Assembly: GCA_001630475.1 (NCBI GenBank)
Contig: KV419429.1
Span: 334,388-362,555 of the forward strand
Direction of reading: 5' to 3'
DNA length: 28,168 nt
Origin: Sistotremastrum niveocremeum HHB9708
Lineage: Eukaryota > Basidiomycota > Agaricomycetes > Sistotremastrales > Sistotremastraceae
Positions 1 to 9,485 of this stretch are shown piece by piece. A program made the translations under genes and the position numbers. Position 1 is the stretch's first letter. The number at the start of each line of letters is the position of its first letter. Under the pieces are notes generated by a model. The model made no database searches and had not been told where the DNA came from. It worked only from the letters and a program-made list of their open reading frames with translations.

Positions 1-213
1 TCGCATGAGCTCATTTTCGGAGCCTCTTGGGTCATCGTCAAACATATTGTGCAGCCTTTAGACAGTACAGAGGGATTGGAGATGTATTGCTCTACCTACG
101 CCCAAATTTTCACCGTGGGAAAAACCCAGAGCGGTGATGGTTCGGGACAAGGGATTCTCATCAGCGCTCTGTATCAGCGCTGCTATATGAGATATGATGA
201 TCAGCCGTTCTAA
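1..213 (+). CDS. Possible 3' end of an upstream gene (hypothetical, partial)
   Basis: Frame 1 is open from the first base to a TAA at 211-213, about 70 codons with a protein-like composition; the last residues read RYDDQPF. It could be the last exon of a gene entering from the left, ending about 120 bp before the RPS12 5' UTR intron. I do not recognise the sequence. Seventy stop-free codons occur by chance a few percent of the time, and the minus strand is also open here, so this is weak. Confidence 0.2.
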   Translation, partial: SHELIFGASWVIVKHIVQPLDSTEGLEMYCSTYAQIFTVGKTQSGDGSGQGILISALYQRCYMRYDDQPF

Positions 214-332
214 CTCCGAAACTTTAACGCACGGGCCATCCACAACTTCACTCGGTTCCGATCCCGACAGACTCCGAACATATTTCTCCCAGCGAACGAA
301 GACTGCACTCTTTTCTATTGAGAGATAATCAG

Positions 333-396
333 GTACGTGGTGTTTTGATTGTCTTTGGAAGTTTGGAATCACTGACCAACACATTCTCTCTTGTAG
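333..396 (+). other. Probable 5' UTR intron of RPS12
   Basis: A GTACGT donor at 333 and a pyrimidine-rich acceptor ending TTGTAG at 396 flank 64 nt, directly before the RPS12 ATG at 397. Donor and length match the other introns in the window. Just upstream (about 307-316) is a pyrimidine run, CTCTTTTC, that could be the transcription start. This is inferred from sequence only. Confidence 0.55.
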
Positions 397-949
397 ATGT
401 CTGACGCCGGAGACGAAATTCAAGTCGATGCCCCAGTTGAGGAGGTAGAAGTTGCCCAAGAGGCACCAAAAGGAAAGCTCTCAGTCGAGGATGCTCTCCA
501 GGTATGATTCTCACCAAATCGTGGTCTTTATATTTGATTTAATTTTAACTCTATTTTAGCAAGTCTTGAAAAACGCGCTTGTTCATGACGGACTCGCTCG
601 CGGTCTTCGCGAATGTGCCAAGGCTCTCGACAGACGTCAAGCACATTTGTGTGTACTCGTCGAGACTTGCACTGAAGCCGAGTACATTAAGCTCATTGAG
701 GCCCTTTGTGCTGAGCACAAAATCAACCTCATCAAAGTGCGTCATACGTTATCTTTTCTATAGCATCGCTTTATCGATCGTCCTTAGGTTGCTGATGCCA
801 AGGTCCTTGGTACTTGGGCAGGTCTTTGCAAGATCGATCGCGAAGGCAATCCCCGTAAGGTTGTTGGATGCTCTTGTGTCGTCGTCAAGGAGTACGGTGT
901 TGAGAGCGAGGGCCTGCACGTCCTTGTCGATTACTTCAAGAACCGTTGA
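397..949 (+). CDS. RPS12: 40S ribosomal protein S12 (eS12)
   Basis: Structural protein of the small cytosolic ribosomal subunit, in the L7Ae/L30e fold family. Three exons: 397-501, 560-736 and 788-949, with phase-0 GT-AG introns of 58 and 51 nt, give 147 aa, the usual eS12 length. The N-terminus is acidic (start [13 protein letters not shown]). The conserved core follows: [16 protein letters not shown] at about residues 56-71, then HKINLIKV, then [20 protein letters not shown] and the C-terminal [10 protein letters not shown]. The ATG at 397 lies directly after a probable 5' UTR intron acceptor. Every junction restores the family sequence without gaps. As a ribosomal protein gene it is expected to be highly expressed. 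Confidence 0.95.
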
Positions 950-2469
950 TTGTACCTTTGAGCAGCTTTGCTAATGACATAGTGTACCAAACCGCTGCAT
1001 TGGATCCATGGACGGCAACTTCAAACACCTTGTAATCAGCTTAACTCATGCACCTCATCTTTCTGTCCGCAATTCCGTGTCCGCATTACGGGATTGCCCA
1101 CAGCCACTGGTGTGCCGAACCAACGCCTGTTTAACGTTTGGTCCAAACAGATTCCGCTGGCGCTGGTGTTGAACTTCGAAAAGGAAAAATAACATGACAT
1201 CGGCTCTCTGCAAGTGATAAGCGTATCGAACCTCGTTCATCGTGCGATCCTCCGAGAATGACTGATTGCTTGATTCGTCGTGAAGTACATTCCGGTTCTC
1301 TCAACGCCGAGGACCGATGAGTTTTTCTTTTCAACACGGTCTCGAAATCACGGACACATCAACCAGATCGATCACTTCTCAACAAAACACTGTCGAAACA
1401 TGATTTGGCAGAAGGTCACTCTCAACTCATAGCACATGGACGGAAAGCCGTGAAGCTCTTCCATTCCACTGCATGCGTCCAAGTATCCATCGTAGCGCTA
1501 TTCATTTTTTCGCCCTGGTCCTACGCATCTACATAGCAACTTGCTGATCCCTGCATCACATGAAGGCTCTCCAACTCCTCCACAGGGATCCATTTTTGTT
1601 AATATCTTAATAATCAACGATAAGCTGGAGCTGAAGTTGTGTTTTCTTTTCTATGACCTACCGGCCACGGATCTGAGATATATTAAGTTTACTTTCAGCT
1701 TCGTTTTTGTCAGGCTTAAGCTACTCACAGTGCTCTCCCGATTCAAATTCTTGAGCCGTCACCGGGATTCCCATGACTTCTTTGGCGACAAGGATAAAGA
1801 TGAAGAGTGTGAGACTGGCGACTGAGACAAATCGCATCGATAAGTTGACTTCGGCGAGAGAAGCGCAACGAATTCTTATGTGTTGAGTGCCGCTACCTCT
1901 CCCGCCCGCCAGCTACTTCCGAATGTTATTTATTGATTTCCAGACCATGCGCCGACTCTGCTTTAGGCTCCATGTACGCCCAGGCGGCCCATGCAAGCGC
2001 CAGCGCCCAGCATATTTATCTGTCACGCACCTGAGAGGAATATCCGTGTGATAGCAACTGAGCCCAAAGTGCAAGTTGCTGTTATTCGCTGTCGTGAGAT
2101 ATACCGATAACACGCCGTCAAAATCAATCATTGTTGAGTTAACGATAAAACTCAGCTCGACACAGTTTGATTGTTGTTGGCTATATGTAACGCTTCACGA
2201 TGAGAAAGGTGATCGACATACGAGCAATTTTCTAGGCGAGGCTAGTTACAAATATGCTATGGAACAAAGGCAGGCTATTGATATAGGGAGCGTAAATATA
2301 CAAAGGTTACAAAGTAGCAACAAGAGGGCTAATGAGTCGAAGGGGGTCCGGGAGCGCAGGAATCATCAACAATCAGAATATAGGATACGTATTGAAAGTA
2401 TTAGGGATGCCGTGTGAGAAAGAAGACCAGATATTCAATCCCGGGCCGTTCAACAAGCTACTTAGAACT
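950..2469. other. Intergenic region without a supported gene
   Basis: This 1.5-kb stretch lies between the RPS12 stop and the stop of the first small secreted protein gene, so it holds the 3' ends of two convergent genes. Open frames such as those near 1541-1825 and 2076-2417 show no recognisable motif, no clear splice pattern and no family resemblance. I found no RNA gene or repeat. Confidence 0.5.
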
Positions 2470-2842
2470 TCAGCGGAGAGAGCCCACAACATCACAGGAT
2501 GGGCCTCCTGCTTGACCACACTAGCAAGTTGCAACGGATAAAACGCAAAAAATTAGTATATGTCTAAGAATCGAATTGTCCACAGAACGGACCTTTCTTT
2601 TGGAAAGTAAAATAGCTTGAGCGAGTTCGCAACCCTCTTCACCTGGTCCGCCGCACGCCGGGCATTGCTGTACATATATCAGTTATAATATTTCAAGCAT
2701 GTCATTGGATTGAAACTTACGTTGCAGTCTTCCACATAGGAAGCCATGAGGGTTGGTGCAGCGGATGCGGTTAGAGCAAGGAACAAGGCAAGGATTCCAA
2801 GCTGAGGAAGGCGATTAAAAAAGACAGGCGCAGAGCAAACAT
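2470..2842 (-). pseudogene. Cysteine-rich small secreted protein, paralog A (signal peptide frame broken)
   Basis: This is a diverged tandem copy of the gene at 3616-4133. Exons 2721-2842, 2593-2667 and 2470-2520 are separated by introns of 53 nt (GTAAGT donor, TACAG acceptor) and 72 nt (GTCCGT donor, CTAG acceptor). Exon 1 holds a signal peptide (start MFALRLSFLIAFLS, then ILALFLALTASAAPT) but the two halves are in different frames; its 122 nt cannot join exon 2 in phase. Exon 2 carries the module PACGGPGEEGCELAQ and exon 3 carries CGQAGGPSCD, both CX7C. The mature part would have six cysteines. It may be a pseudogene, a sequencing error, or a gene with an unseen splice form. Function is unknown; small secreted cysteine-rich proteins of fungi include candidate effectors, but nothing here proves that. 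Confidence 0.55.
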
Positions 2843-3615
2843 TGTAGATATTAGTCGAGACTCAAGAAAGAAAGCTTTAAAGTCAGAGTCGTAGGGGGGG
2901 GGAGGTTCTGTGAAGGACAGAAAGTATGCTGATGCTGATTTCGATTCATGGGTCACCCGCACCCTTCATCCTCTTATGAATTTTTCATCCTTTCTTTTTT
3001 GATGCTTGAAATTTTGTTGAAAATAACACCGCGTGGAGACCAAGGTGAAAACTCTGGCGCTTGTCATACATCATGTTGTTTACAGCGCGTTTCATCGTGA
3101 GAAATGATTGGCAGCAGCAGCGCCGGATTGGCAGACTTTCACCTTACTAACAAGACGACACAGCTATCGAGTCACTCGCTCGACAGTCAATGAATTCAGG
3201 GCAAGACTGGAAAACGTGGCAGATGCCATGGTCAACCTGAGAAACTAACTTGCCGAGAATACTCGCATGTAGGTCGGGACTCGGACTCGGGACTTCTCTC
3301 AATATTTGTAGAGTCTCGCACTCATTATGCACCGACTTCTCAGAGTGTCATTATATGAAATTTCAATGAGGTGGATGAACTACAAAATAATACATGAACC
3401 TAATGATAGCATAGGACAAAAAGGGAGGGAAAAGACTATCGATACATGTAGCGGGAGTGCGTGCGAAGAATGCGTGCTAGAATAAATGGGATGAAGTAAG
3501 ATAGCTTATGAGCGGAAGAGAGTCCAAATTATTAGTTGGGAGATAATATAGAAGATATTGGAGCATTAGCGAATATTATGGCAATTCGGGTAGAATACGA
3601 GTGCCAGTGCAGCGC
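2843..3615. other. Intergenic region between the two secreted-protein paralogs
   Basis: This contains the upstream region of paralog A and the 3' flank of paralog B. On the minus strand at about 2971-2980 there is a CATAAGAG sequence in the position that the TATAAAA box occupies in paralog B (about 130-135 nt before the ATG). This suggests the promoter was duplicated together with the gene and has since drifted. A minus-strand G8-like run (C8 on the other strand) lies near 2894-2902. I see no gene. Confidence 0.45.
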
Positions 3616-4133
3616 TTAGCAGCCCGGGGTCGTGGGGAATTGAGCACAGAGATCACAAGAAGGTCCACCAGCCTGACCACACGGTACGGGTGCCTGAGAA
3701 GAGACTGAATAATCAACCCGCGGCAATATATGGAGAGAACTCACTCTTTCTTCAAGGACCAATGGAGCTTGAGCGACATCGCATGACATCTCCCCGGGAC
3801 CTCCACATTCGGGTCTAGGGATTTCCTAGATATCGTGAGTATCGTCATTAATTTCTATTTACACAGATCAGGAATTAAGCGTACGAGATTGAGATTGAGA
3901 TCGAGATCGAGTTGAGCGACGTCGCAAGACATTTCTCTAGGTCCTCCACACGCGGGTGTTTGCTGAGAATATAATACATTAGTGATCATTTCATTTAGGG
4001 GATATCGTGCAGGACTTACACGGCGGAGATGAACTTCGGAGACGAGGGAAGTGGGTGCAGCAGAGGCGTTAAGAGCTTGCATGAGAGCGATGATAAGGAA
4101 GGGGGTGAGGAAGGAAAGACGGATAGCGGCCAT
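3616..4133 (-). CDS. Cysteine-rich small secreted protein, paralog B (three CX7C modules)
   Basis: The four-exon model (4020-4133, 3885-3962, 3745-3825, 3616-3693) has phase-0 introns of 57, 59 and 51 nt and encodes 116 aa. Residues 1-26 are a signal peptide (hydrophobic FLTPFLIIALMQAL, then NASAA before a likely cleavage site), so the product should be secreted. Each later exon carries one module with two cysteines seven residues apart: CGGPREMSC in exon 2, CGGPGEMSC in exon 3 and CGQAGGPSC in exon 4. The mature protein has eight cysteines, an even number that suits disulfides. Exons 2 and 3 share the string MSCDVAQ and look duplicated. I chose the ATG at 4133 because it starts the signal peptide and follows an ACA context. 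I recognise no named family. Possible roles include host or microbe interaction or cell-surface activity, all inference. Confidence 0.75.
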
Positions 4134-4267
4134 TGTAATTATTGATAGGTAGAAAGTAGTTTGAAGGTTGAAGTTGGAAGTCGAAGTCGAGAGTTGAGTG
4201 GGAAGTATGAATGAGAGACGAGACGAGGAGATTGTTGTCAAACAGCCTGAGCACCCGTTCCTCCATC

Positions 4268-4274
4268 TTTTATA
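4268..4274 (-). promoter_or_regulatory. TATA box of secreted-protein paralog B
   Basis: The minus strand reads GTATAAAAG here, a good TATA box, about 135 nt upstream of the start codon at 4133. The spacing fits a short 5' UTR. A degenerate counterpart sits at the same distance before paralog A. Confidence 0.55.
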
Positions 4275-5086
4275 CTCATATTCAGACCCTCCATAGGCTT
4301 GTTAGATTGAAGCAACAGCAAAGACGCCTAGTCTCAAGCCGACGCAATGACGCAGAATTCACCCTCAAGCCGCTCACGCGTGTCCCATCGGATTCGAGAC
4401 CAAGATTAGACACTAGCGCTTTCCACAAGACCACGAAACCCCTAATCCGAGACGTGGACTTCAACTAGACGGCTCCGAGTCGAGGGAATGAAAGAATAAG
4501 ACTTTTCAACAGTCAAACACTTGAACACTTACACAGGAACTGACTCAGACCGGGCCCAGATCCAGGATGAAGAACTGAAACGTGGCAGAAACGTGAGCGA
4601 AAGACGCGCTCCTCCAACTCCTCCTCGTTATTCTTGTCCTTCTTGACGCCCTTGACGTGATTTCCACGAAAAGGCTAAAATCAACGGGTCCGGAAGGTAA
4701 TTCGAAGTTCGGGAGAATTCGGAAGAGATCGGGATATGTTTTCCGAGACTGCTGTATTGGATGCCACGTCCAAGTTGCGAGGGCTGTGCTATGTTTGCTC
4801 AAGTCGCTGCACGACGTTATTGGTTGACCTTGACTTTAGTGGTCATCCGAGGATGTGCGAGACCACTGCGAAATTGGTTTGAAAAGATGAAGACGCGGCG
4901 AGAGTTTGGTACCGTGTCACACCAGATGCTCATGATGCTGGGCCGTGAATTATGCTCTCTAATCAATGATCGTTATTCCCTGAATAATTTCTTCAGTGAG
5001 TTGAAATTCGACCTGAGTCTTTGACCAAATATTTGCTTGGGGTCAAGCGCAGCTCCATTGAATTATAATCCATACACTATACCCAG
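4275..5086. other. Intergenic region between CIA1 and the secreted-protein genes
   Basis: This holds the 3' flank of CIA1 and the distal promoter of paralog B. Short open frames on both strands (for example 4761-5024 plus and 4545-4802 minus) have no motif or splice support. I see no gene or RNA. Confidence 0.45.
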
Positions 5087-6803
5087 CTAGTCATTCTTCA
5101 CAACCTTCCAAACTCTCACAACCCCATCATCTCCACAACTCGCCAAAACACCTTCCATCTCTCCCGTTGTCGTATGGGGAGCCCAAGCAACGGCATTCAG
5201 ATCATATATCCCATGCGCATCTTCGCGCGAGGCTATTAATTCTACGAGGGGTACGTGGGATGTAGGATTCGTTAGAGCCTTGAGAAGCGAGTTAGTAAAT
5301 TTGAAGGAGGGAAGGAGAAGAGGGGGGAAGGAGGGGAAATACGTACTTTTATAGACCAGATGTTTATTCGGTCATCGGAGCCTGTACTCGCTATCCATCC
5401 TGCATCTTCATATTCTTCTTCTCCTCCCTCTACCTTTTCCCCATCCCCATCGACCTCCATCTTTTCTCCGTCCCCTTTCCTCTCATCCTTCTTCTGCGGG
5501 GAAGAAGAAGAACCGGCAGCGAAAGAAGGTGCATGTCCCCATGAAACACTATAAACACTCCTCTCATGCCCTTTCAAAACCTTCACACATTCCCATCTCT
5601 GATCACTGCTATTCACATGCCCCAACACTCCCTTTTTAGGAGCGTCGGTACGTGCCCAGATGCGGAGGGATTTATCGTCTGATGCTGAGGCGAGGTATCG
5701 TCTTCGTAGAGGACTTGTTTGGGATTTTGAATTTGGAGAAGCAGAGGACGTGGATGAGGAAGGGGAGGGAAGAGGTTCCCATGCGAGAGACCAGACGGTC
5801 GATGTATGTCCTTCGAGCGTTGCAAAGTCGTACCAATCATCTTGTGGATCATCGATATACAATTTGATCGTATCGTCGTACGATCCTGACGCAAGGATCT
5901 ATATCAATCATCGGTTGGTCATCCTTGTCTGACTGATTCGACACGAAAAAGGTGAAAAGCGAGAACAAAACGGAACGAAAACGAGGCGGAAGAAAAGATG
6001 AAGAAGAGAAGAAGAGAAAGGGAGGGGATGGGGAGAGAGGAAGTGAAGTGAGACGTACATCTTCCCCAGGATACCAAGCCAAACATTTAACATCCTGACT
6101 ATGCACACCCATAATAACACTAACAGTCTCCCACTCCCCATCGCCCACATTCTCCCATATCCACACACTCTTATCTCTCGAACACGTCGCTACTAATCCT
6201 CCAACATTTCCATAAGGCGAAGGTGATGTAGAGGAAGAGGAGGTGGAGAATGCGACGGATTTGATCTCGGAATCTGGGCCTTCGAGTGTTGTTGTTAATT
6301 CCCATTCGCCGGATACGCCGAGTTCTTTATTTCCACCGACATCGTCCCCAGCGGAGGAAGAGGAAGAAGCGTCGGCGTTGGAAGGTGAACGTTCCCAGAG
6401 GCCTACTGTAGAGTCGAAGGAAGCACTAGCCAGCGTCCTCCCATCATTGGTCCATGCTATCGATCGAACAGTTTTCGAATGCCCAGTTGCTATGGTTGAC
6501 ACATGTCGGAAATTATATTCGCTTTCTTTATCTTTCCGCTCTGAACCAGTCGATGGTGAAGATGAGGGGGTGGATGGAGGAGAGTATGCGTATAGTCGGA
6601 TCGATTTATCGGATGAGCAGGATGCGAGTAATGGATGGTCGGGATGGGGATTCCATGAGATTGACCAGACTTTATCTTCGTGTCCTACATTACCCCATTA
6701 TCAATTATTAATACTAATTGAGGATATATGGGTGAGGGGTACCTGTGAGCTCTGCGATTTGTTCGAGGCGGTATGGATATTTTATCTCGGGTGAGGATGG
6801 CAT
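5087..6803 (-). CDS. CIA1: Cytosolic iron-sulfur assembly protein Cia1 (WD40 beta-propeller)
   Basis: Cia1 (Ciao1 in animals) is the WD40 scaffold of the CIA targeting complex, which hands Fe-S clusters to cytosolic and nuclear proteins. Four exons (6743-6803, 6059-6684, 5347-5898, 5087-5278) encode 476 aa; introns are 58, 160 and 68 nt. Propeller blades are visible in order: LTGHEDKVWSISWNP, then ATGHSKTVRSIAWTNDGRT with DSTVGLWE, then RDKSVWIWE, GVHSQDVKCLAWYPGED, GHTSTVWSLAWE with DDKSLRIWA, LKGHERSVYSVSWG with GSDDRINIWSIK, and a last blade ending CGDDGVVRVWKVVKND. It is longer than usual Cia1 (about 330-400 aa) because of Ser/Asp/Glu-rich insertions between blades, mainly around residues 110-130 and in exon 3. 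The last intron ends in AAG. It is divergent from MRPL16. Confidence 0.9.
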
Positions 6804-6875
6804 CGTGACAAATACGAGCAAATAAGATCCTCCTCATCTTGGCTTCACGTTAAGGCTGAAGCGAGAGGCTCCAGG
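6804..6875. promoter_or_regulatory. Shared promoter region of CIA1 and MRPL16
   Basis: Only 72 bp separate the start codons of the divergent CIA1 (minus) and MRPL16 (plus) genes. Both 5' UTRs and core promoters must overlap or reach into the opposite gene. No TATA box is evident, which suits housekeeping genes. Confidence 0.6.
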
Positions 6876-7829
6876 ATGCTCTCACTTCTCCGACCGTCCT
6901 TTCCCTCACTCTCATCACTCTCATCATCCCTTCCCCGTCTCCCCGCCTTCCTCTCCTCATCGACTCCATCAACATCCTCACCTGCCCAGAGACTCACCGG
7001 AATCCGGCACCGCTCCCAACTAGCCCCCCGCTCCATAAAATACATAAAACGCCACAAAGGCATAATCCCCATTCCCACAGGTGGCTCCATAAAAGGGACA
7101 ACACTCTCCTTCGGCCAATACGGAATTCGAATAAAAGGCAATGGAGCGCGGTTGAGTGCGAAACAGTTGGGTGTGGCGGAGGAGGTTATTAAGAGGAAGA
7201 TTAAGAGTGTTAAGGGGGCGAAGGTTTGGATGAGGGTGTTTCCTGATGTTCCTGTTTGTGTTAAGGTATGTTGGATTGGAGTTTTGGATTGGGTGGGTGA
7301 TTGATTGATTGGTGGGTAGGGCAATGAAACAAGAATGGGGAAAGGAAAAGGCGCATTCGAGTTCTGGGCAACGCGGTACGTTCCTTTGTTCTTTCGCTAT
7401 TTGCAAATGTCTGATATGCGAACGGTAGAGTACCTACAGGCCGCGTTCTATTCGAAATAGGCGGTGTGGATATCCGTGAAGAAATAGCTCGAGACGGTAC
7501 GTTCCTTCTCCTCACTCTCTTCCCACCCGTCGTTTCCCTCCTCCCCCTTTACCCATCCATAATCATCAATCATCCAAACTACCGTGCCTCCGTTCCCCGC
7601 TTTCCACAAAACATACACTGCTCGGAACTGACCTGTAAATACAGCTCTCCGTCAAGCATCCGCTAAACTCCCAGTGACAACATCATTCATCACACGTTCA
7701 TCTACACCCCGCCTAGGCGGATTGGATATAGCAGAAGGAGACGAAGTATTAATCAAAGGGAAGAAATGCGTTTATGGTGCTGACTCTTCGAGTGTGTCGG
7801 CAACGCAATCGAGCGGTGGGGGGTTATAG
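6876..7829 (+). CDS. MRPL16: Mitochondrial large-subunit ribosomal protein uL16m
   Basis: Component of the mitochondrial 54S subunit, homologous to bacterial L16. Exons 6876-7265, 7320-7375, 7429-7496 and 7645-7829 (introns 54, 53 and 148 nt) encode 232 aa. The first 50 residues are rich in Ser, Leu, Pro and Arg without acidic residues, as expected of a mitochondrial presequence (MLSLLRPSFPSLSS). The L16 core follows: KGIIPIPTGGSIKGTTLSFG, then YGIRIKGNGARLSAKQL, then [20 protein letters not shown], then VPTGRVLFEIGG and ALRQASAKLPVTTSFI. The tail after about residue 190 is not conserved in what I know of the family, and the last codons (SSGGGL) look weak, so the 3' end could be spliced differently. 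Confidence 0.9.
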
Positions 7830-7889
7830 TATTCGCGAGACGTTACTAAGTAATCTGATCTCAATCTAAATTCATTGTGAAGTGTCTGA

Positions 7890-8036
7890 TTGAATAGACT
7901 GGCTGAACGATGGGCTAGCTCCAAACCCATCGAGAGAAATGTGAGAATGCTACAGGATGATGAGAGCTTCTACCTGGAGCGTTTGAATTCCAAGATAGAA
8001 TTTGTCCCCGTCATCAGACGAGCAGTCGACAAGTAA
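7890..8036 (+). other. Small open frame downstream of MRPL16, possible unannotated exon
   Basis: After a CTGAC-less but acceptable acceptor (TGAATAG at 7897), the frame reads RLAERWASSKPIER and later FYLERLNSKIEFVPV, ending at a TAA at 8034-8036. Its composition is protein-like. It might be an alternative last exon of MRPL16 or the end of a tiny gene. I could not find a donor that joins it cleanly, so it may be chance. Confidence 0.2.
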
Positions 8037-8871
8037 ATTTCACGGCTCGTACACCGAGCGAGAGCGAAATTAGGAGATAGATCTGGAGATTGGACTTGCA
8101 GGAAGGCTATGAGATCAGAAGAGAAAAGAAGAAGTGGTATTTTTGATTAGAATGGTATGTAGAAGCGGAAGCCCCAAAGTTGCGAGTGAAATTGAGATTC
8201 TTCTGTAACACGAAACACGTATGATGGACTTCTGTTTGAGGTCTCATGGCATCGTCGACAGCACGAAATAAACTTCTGCGGGTTCCCTCTCCCCCGTTGA
8301 ACAGCTCGAGAGTAGAACGGGGAGAAAGAGAAATGCTGTTAGTGAGAAAATCGAAGCTCAAGGGAGCTGAGTGGATGATATATGAAGTCTCAGATCTCTA
8401 TCAACAAGCATGACCTTGGAATACGAAGAACCTCTCGGCATGATATTCTTTTCTTCCTTCCTTTCTCAAATCGAGAGAAGGCTTCTGAATACTGCTCACA
8501 TTCTGAACTTAGGAAATTCAGGTTCGCAAGTTCGCAGGTTTGCCGAGTCGCCGAGTAGCGAATGAAGCTGCGTAGCCGTAACGTGGAGCGAGATTAGCCT
8601 AAGTCGAGTGTAAGATCGAGATTCAGATGGGTAGATCCATCTCGATATGACTAGACTAGTCCTCTCCTCTCGTATGATTTGATGTGCCTGGTATGTAACA
8701 GCTCCTGAATATTGACGATAATTGACCTGAACAGAGGACTCGCTTGGAAACTCCAAATGATATTCCGGTCATCTCTACAAGAGAGACGGAATTCGGTCTT
8801 CCTAGGCCTATCAGTGAAGAAACTCGAGAGATGGCCTTTGTTCTCAAAATGCGATTTTCTCGAATCAGGTT

Positions 8872-9019
8872 CATGTACTAGTACATGTCGGCCGAATTCG
8901 AAGAGTCAGAAAGCTGCGCCGGTACCGAGGATATCAGATATCTGGATCTGGATGCGAGATCTGGTATCTCCTGTACTAGTAGATCTACCAGTACTAGTAC
9001 AGTACTACAGTTGTAGTAC
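8872..9019. repeat. Cluster of ACTAGT-centred palindromes
   Basis: CATGTACTAGTACATG at 8872-8887 is a perfect 16-bp palindrome. TACTAGTA at 8974-8981 and GTACTAGTAC at 8991-9000 are perfect palindromes with the same core. GTACTAC-AGTT-GTAGTAC at 9002-9019 is a perfect 7-bp inverted repeat with a 4-nt loop. A further ACTAGT occurs at 8655-8660. Function is unknown. Confidence 0.6.
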
Positions 9020-9248
9020 GTCACGAGCGACAGAATCGACTCTACGGAATCGCGTAGGACCTAGCGAACGGCGTGGGAGTGGATAGACCAAGGTTAAACA
9101 ATAACTAGCGAATGACGAATGGCGAATGGCAAATCGAGCGAGTACCTGTTCCAGTGGGAAACGCGATGAAATCGGACGCAGGTCCAAGAGGCGTGCAATG
9201 GCAGAGTTTTAGACCTTATCATGCTCAAATCCAAGGACCCCGGAGACT

Positions 9249-9264
9249 GGGTGGGGACCCACCC
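9249..9264. repeat. Short GC-rich inverted repeat
   Basis: GGGTGGG and CCCACCC form perfect 7-bp arms around a 2-nt centre. Related GGTGGGTG follows at about 9279-9286. No role is apparent. Confidence 0.4.
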
Positions 9265-9393
9265 ACCTGCCTAATTCGGTGGGTGAAAATGATTGCCGAG
9301 GGAGGTCCTGCTGAATGCGGAACGACCGTGTGATGGGACGGCAGCCCGGCTTGATCTCAGCCGAGCCTGTTTGGGAAGGTGGCTACGACGCGC

Positions 9394-9432
9394 GACGCGT
9401 CCATAATGGTTTTCAAGACGCGTCGATTATGG
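9394..9432. repeat. Imperfect 16-bp direct repeat beside the transposase-like gene
   Basis: GACGCGTCCATAATGG at 9394-9409 and GACGCGTCGATTATGG at 9417-9432 match at 14 of 16 positions with a 23-bp period. They lie about 55 bp beyond the stop codon of the transposase-like gene. They may be a subterminal repeat of a mobile element or a chance pair. I saw no matching copy beyond the gene's 5' end. Confidence 0.4.
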
Positions 9433-9485
9433 GCAGAATTAGAATGTAGACTATGCGTAGATGTAATAAAATGAACTATAAGGGC

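Larger units (their letters stand above)
7830..9485. other. Gene-poor, palindrome-rich intergenic region
   Basis: This 1.65-kb stretch lies between the MRPL16 stop and the stop of the transposase-like gene. It has one small open frame at 7890-8036 and clusters of short palindromes and inverted repeats at 8650-9020, around 9249-9264 and at 9394-9432, listed separately. Open frames such as 8107-8361 (minus) and 8712-9086 (plus) carry no recognisable motif. Confidence 0.45.

Noticed and set aside
58-459. 133-aa minus-strand open frame at the left end
   Set aside because: It runs antisense through the RPS12 5' UTR intron and first exon and has no recognisable motif.
3000-3600. A third copy of the CX7C secreted-protein gene between the two paralogs
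   Set aside because: I looked for CGGP or CGQAGGP codons on both strands and found none.
5360-6794. Plus-strand open frames of 64-183 aa over CIA1
   Set aside because: They are antisense shadows of the WD40 exons, whose Ser/Asp/Glu-rich insertions leave the other strand open.
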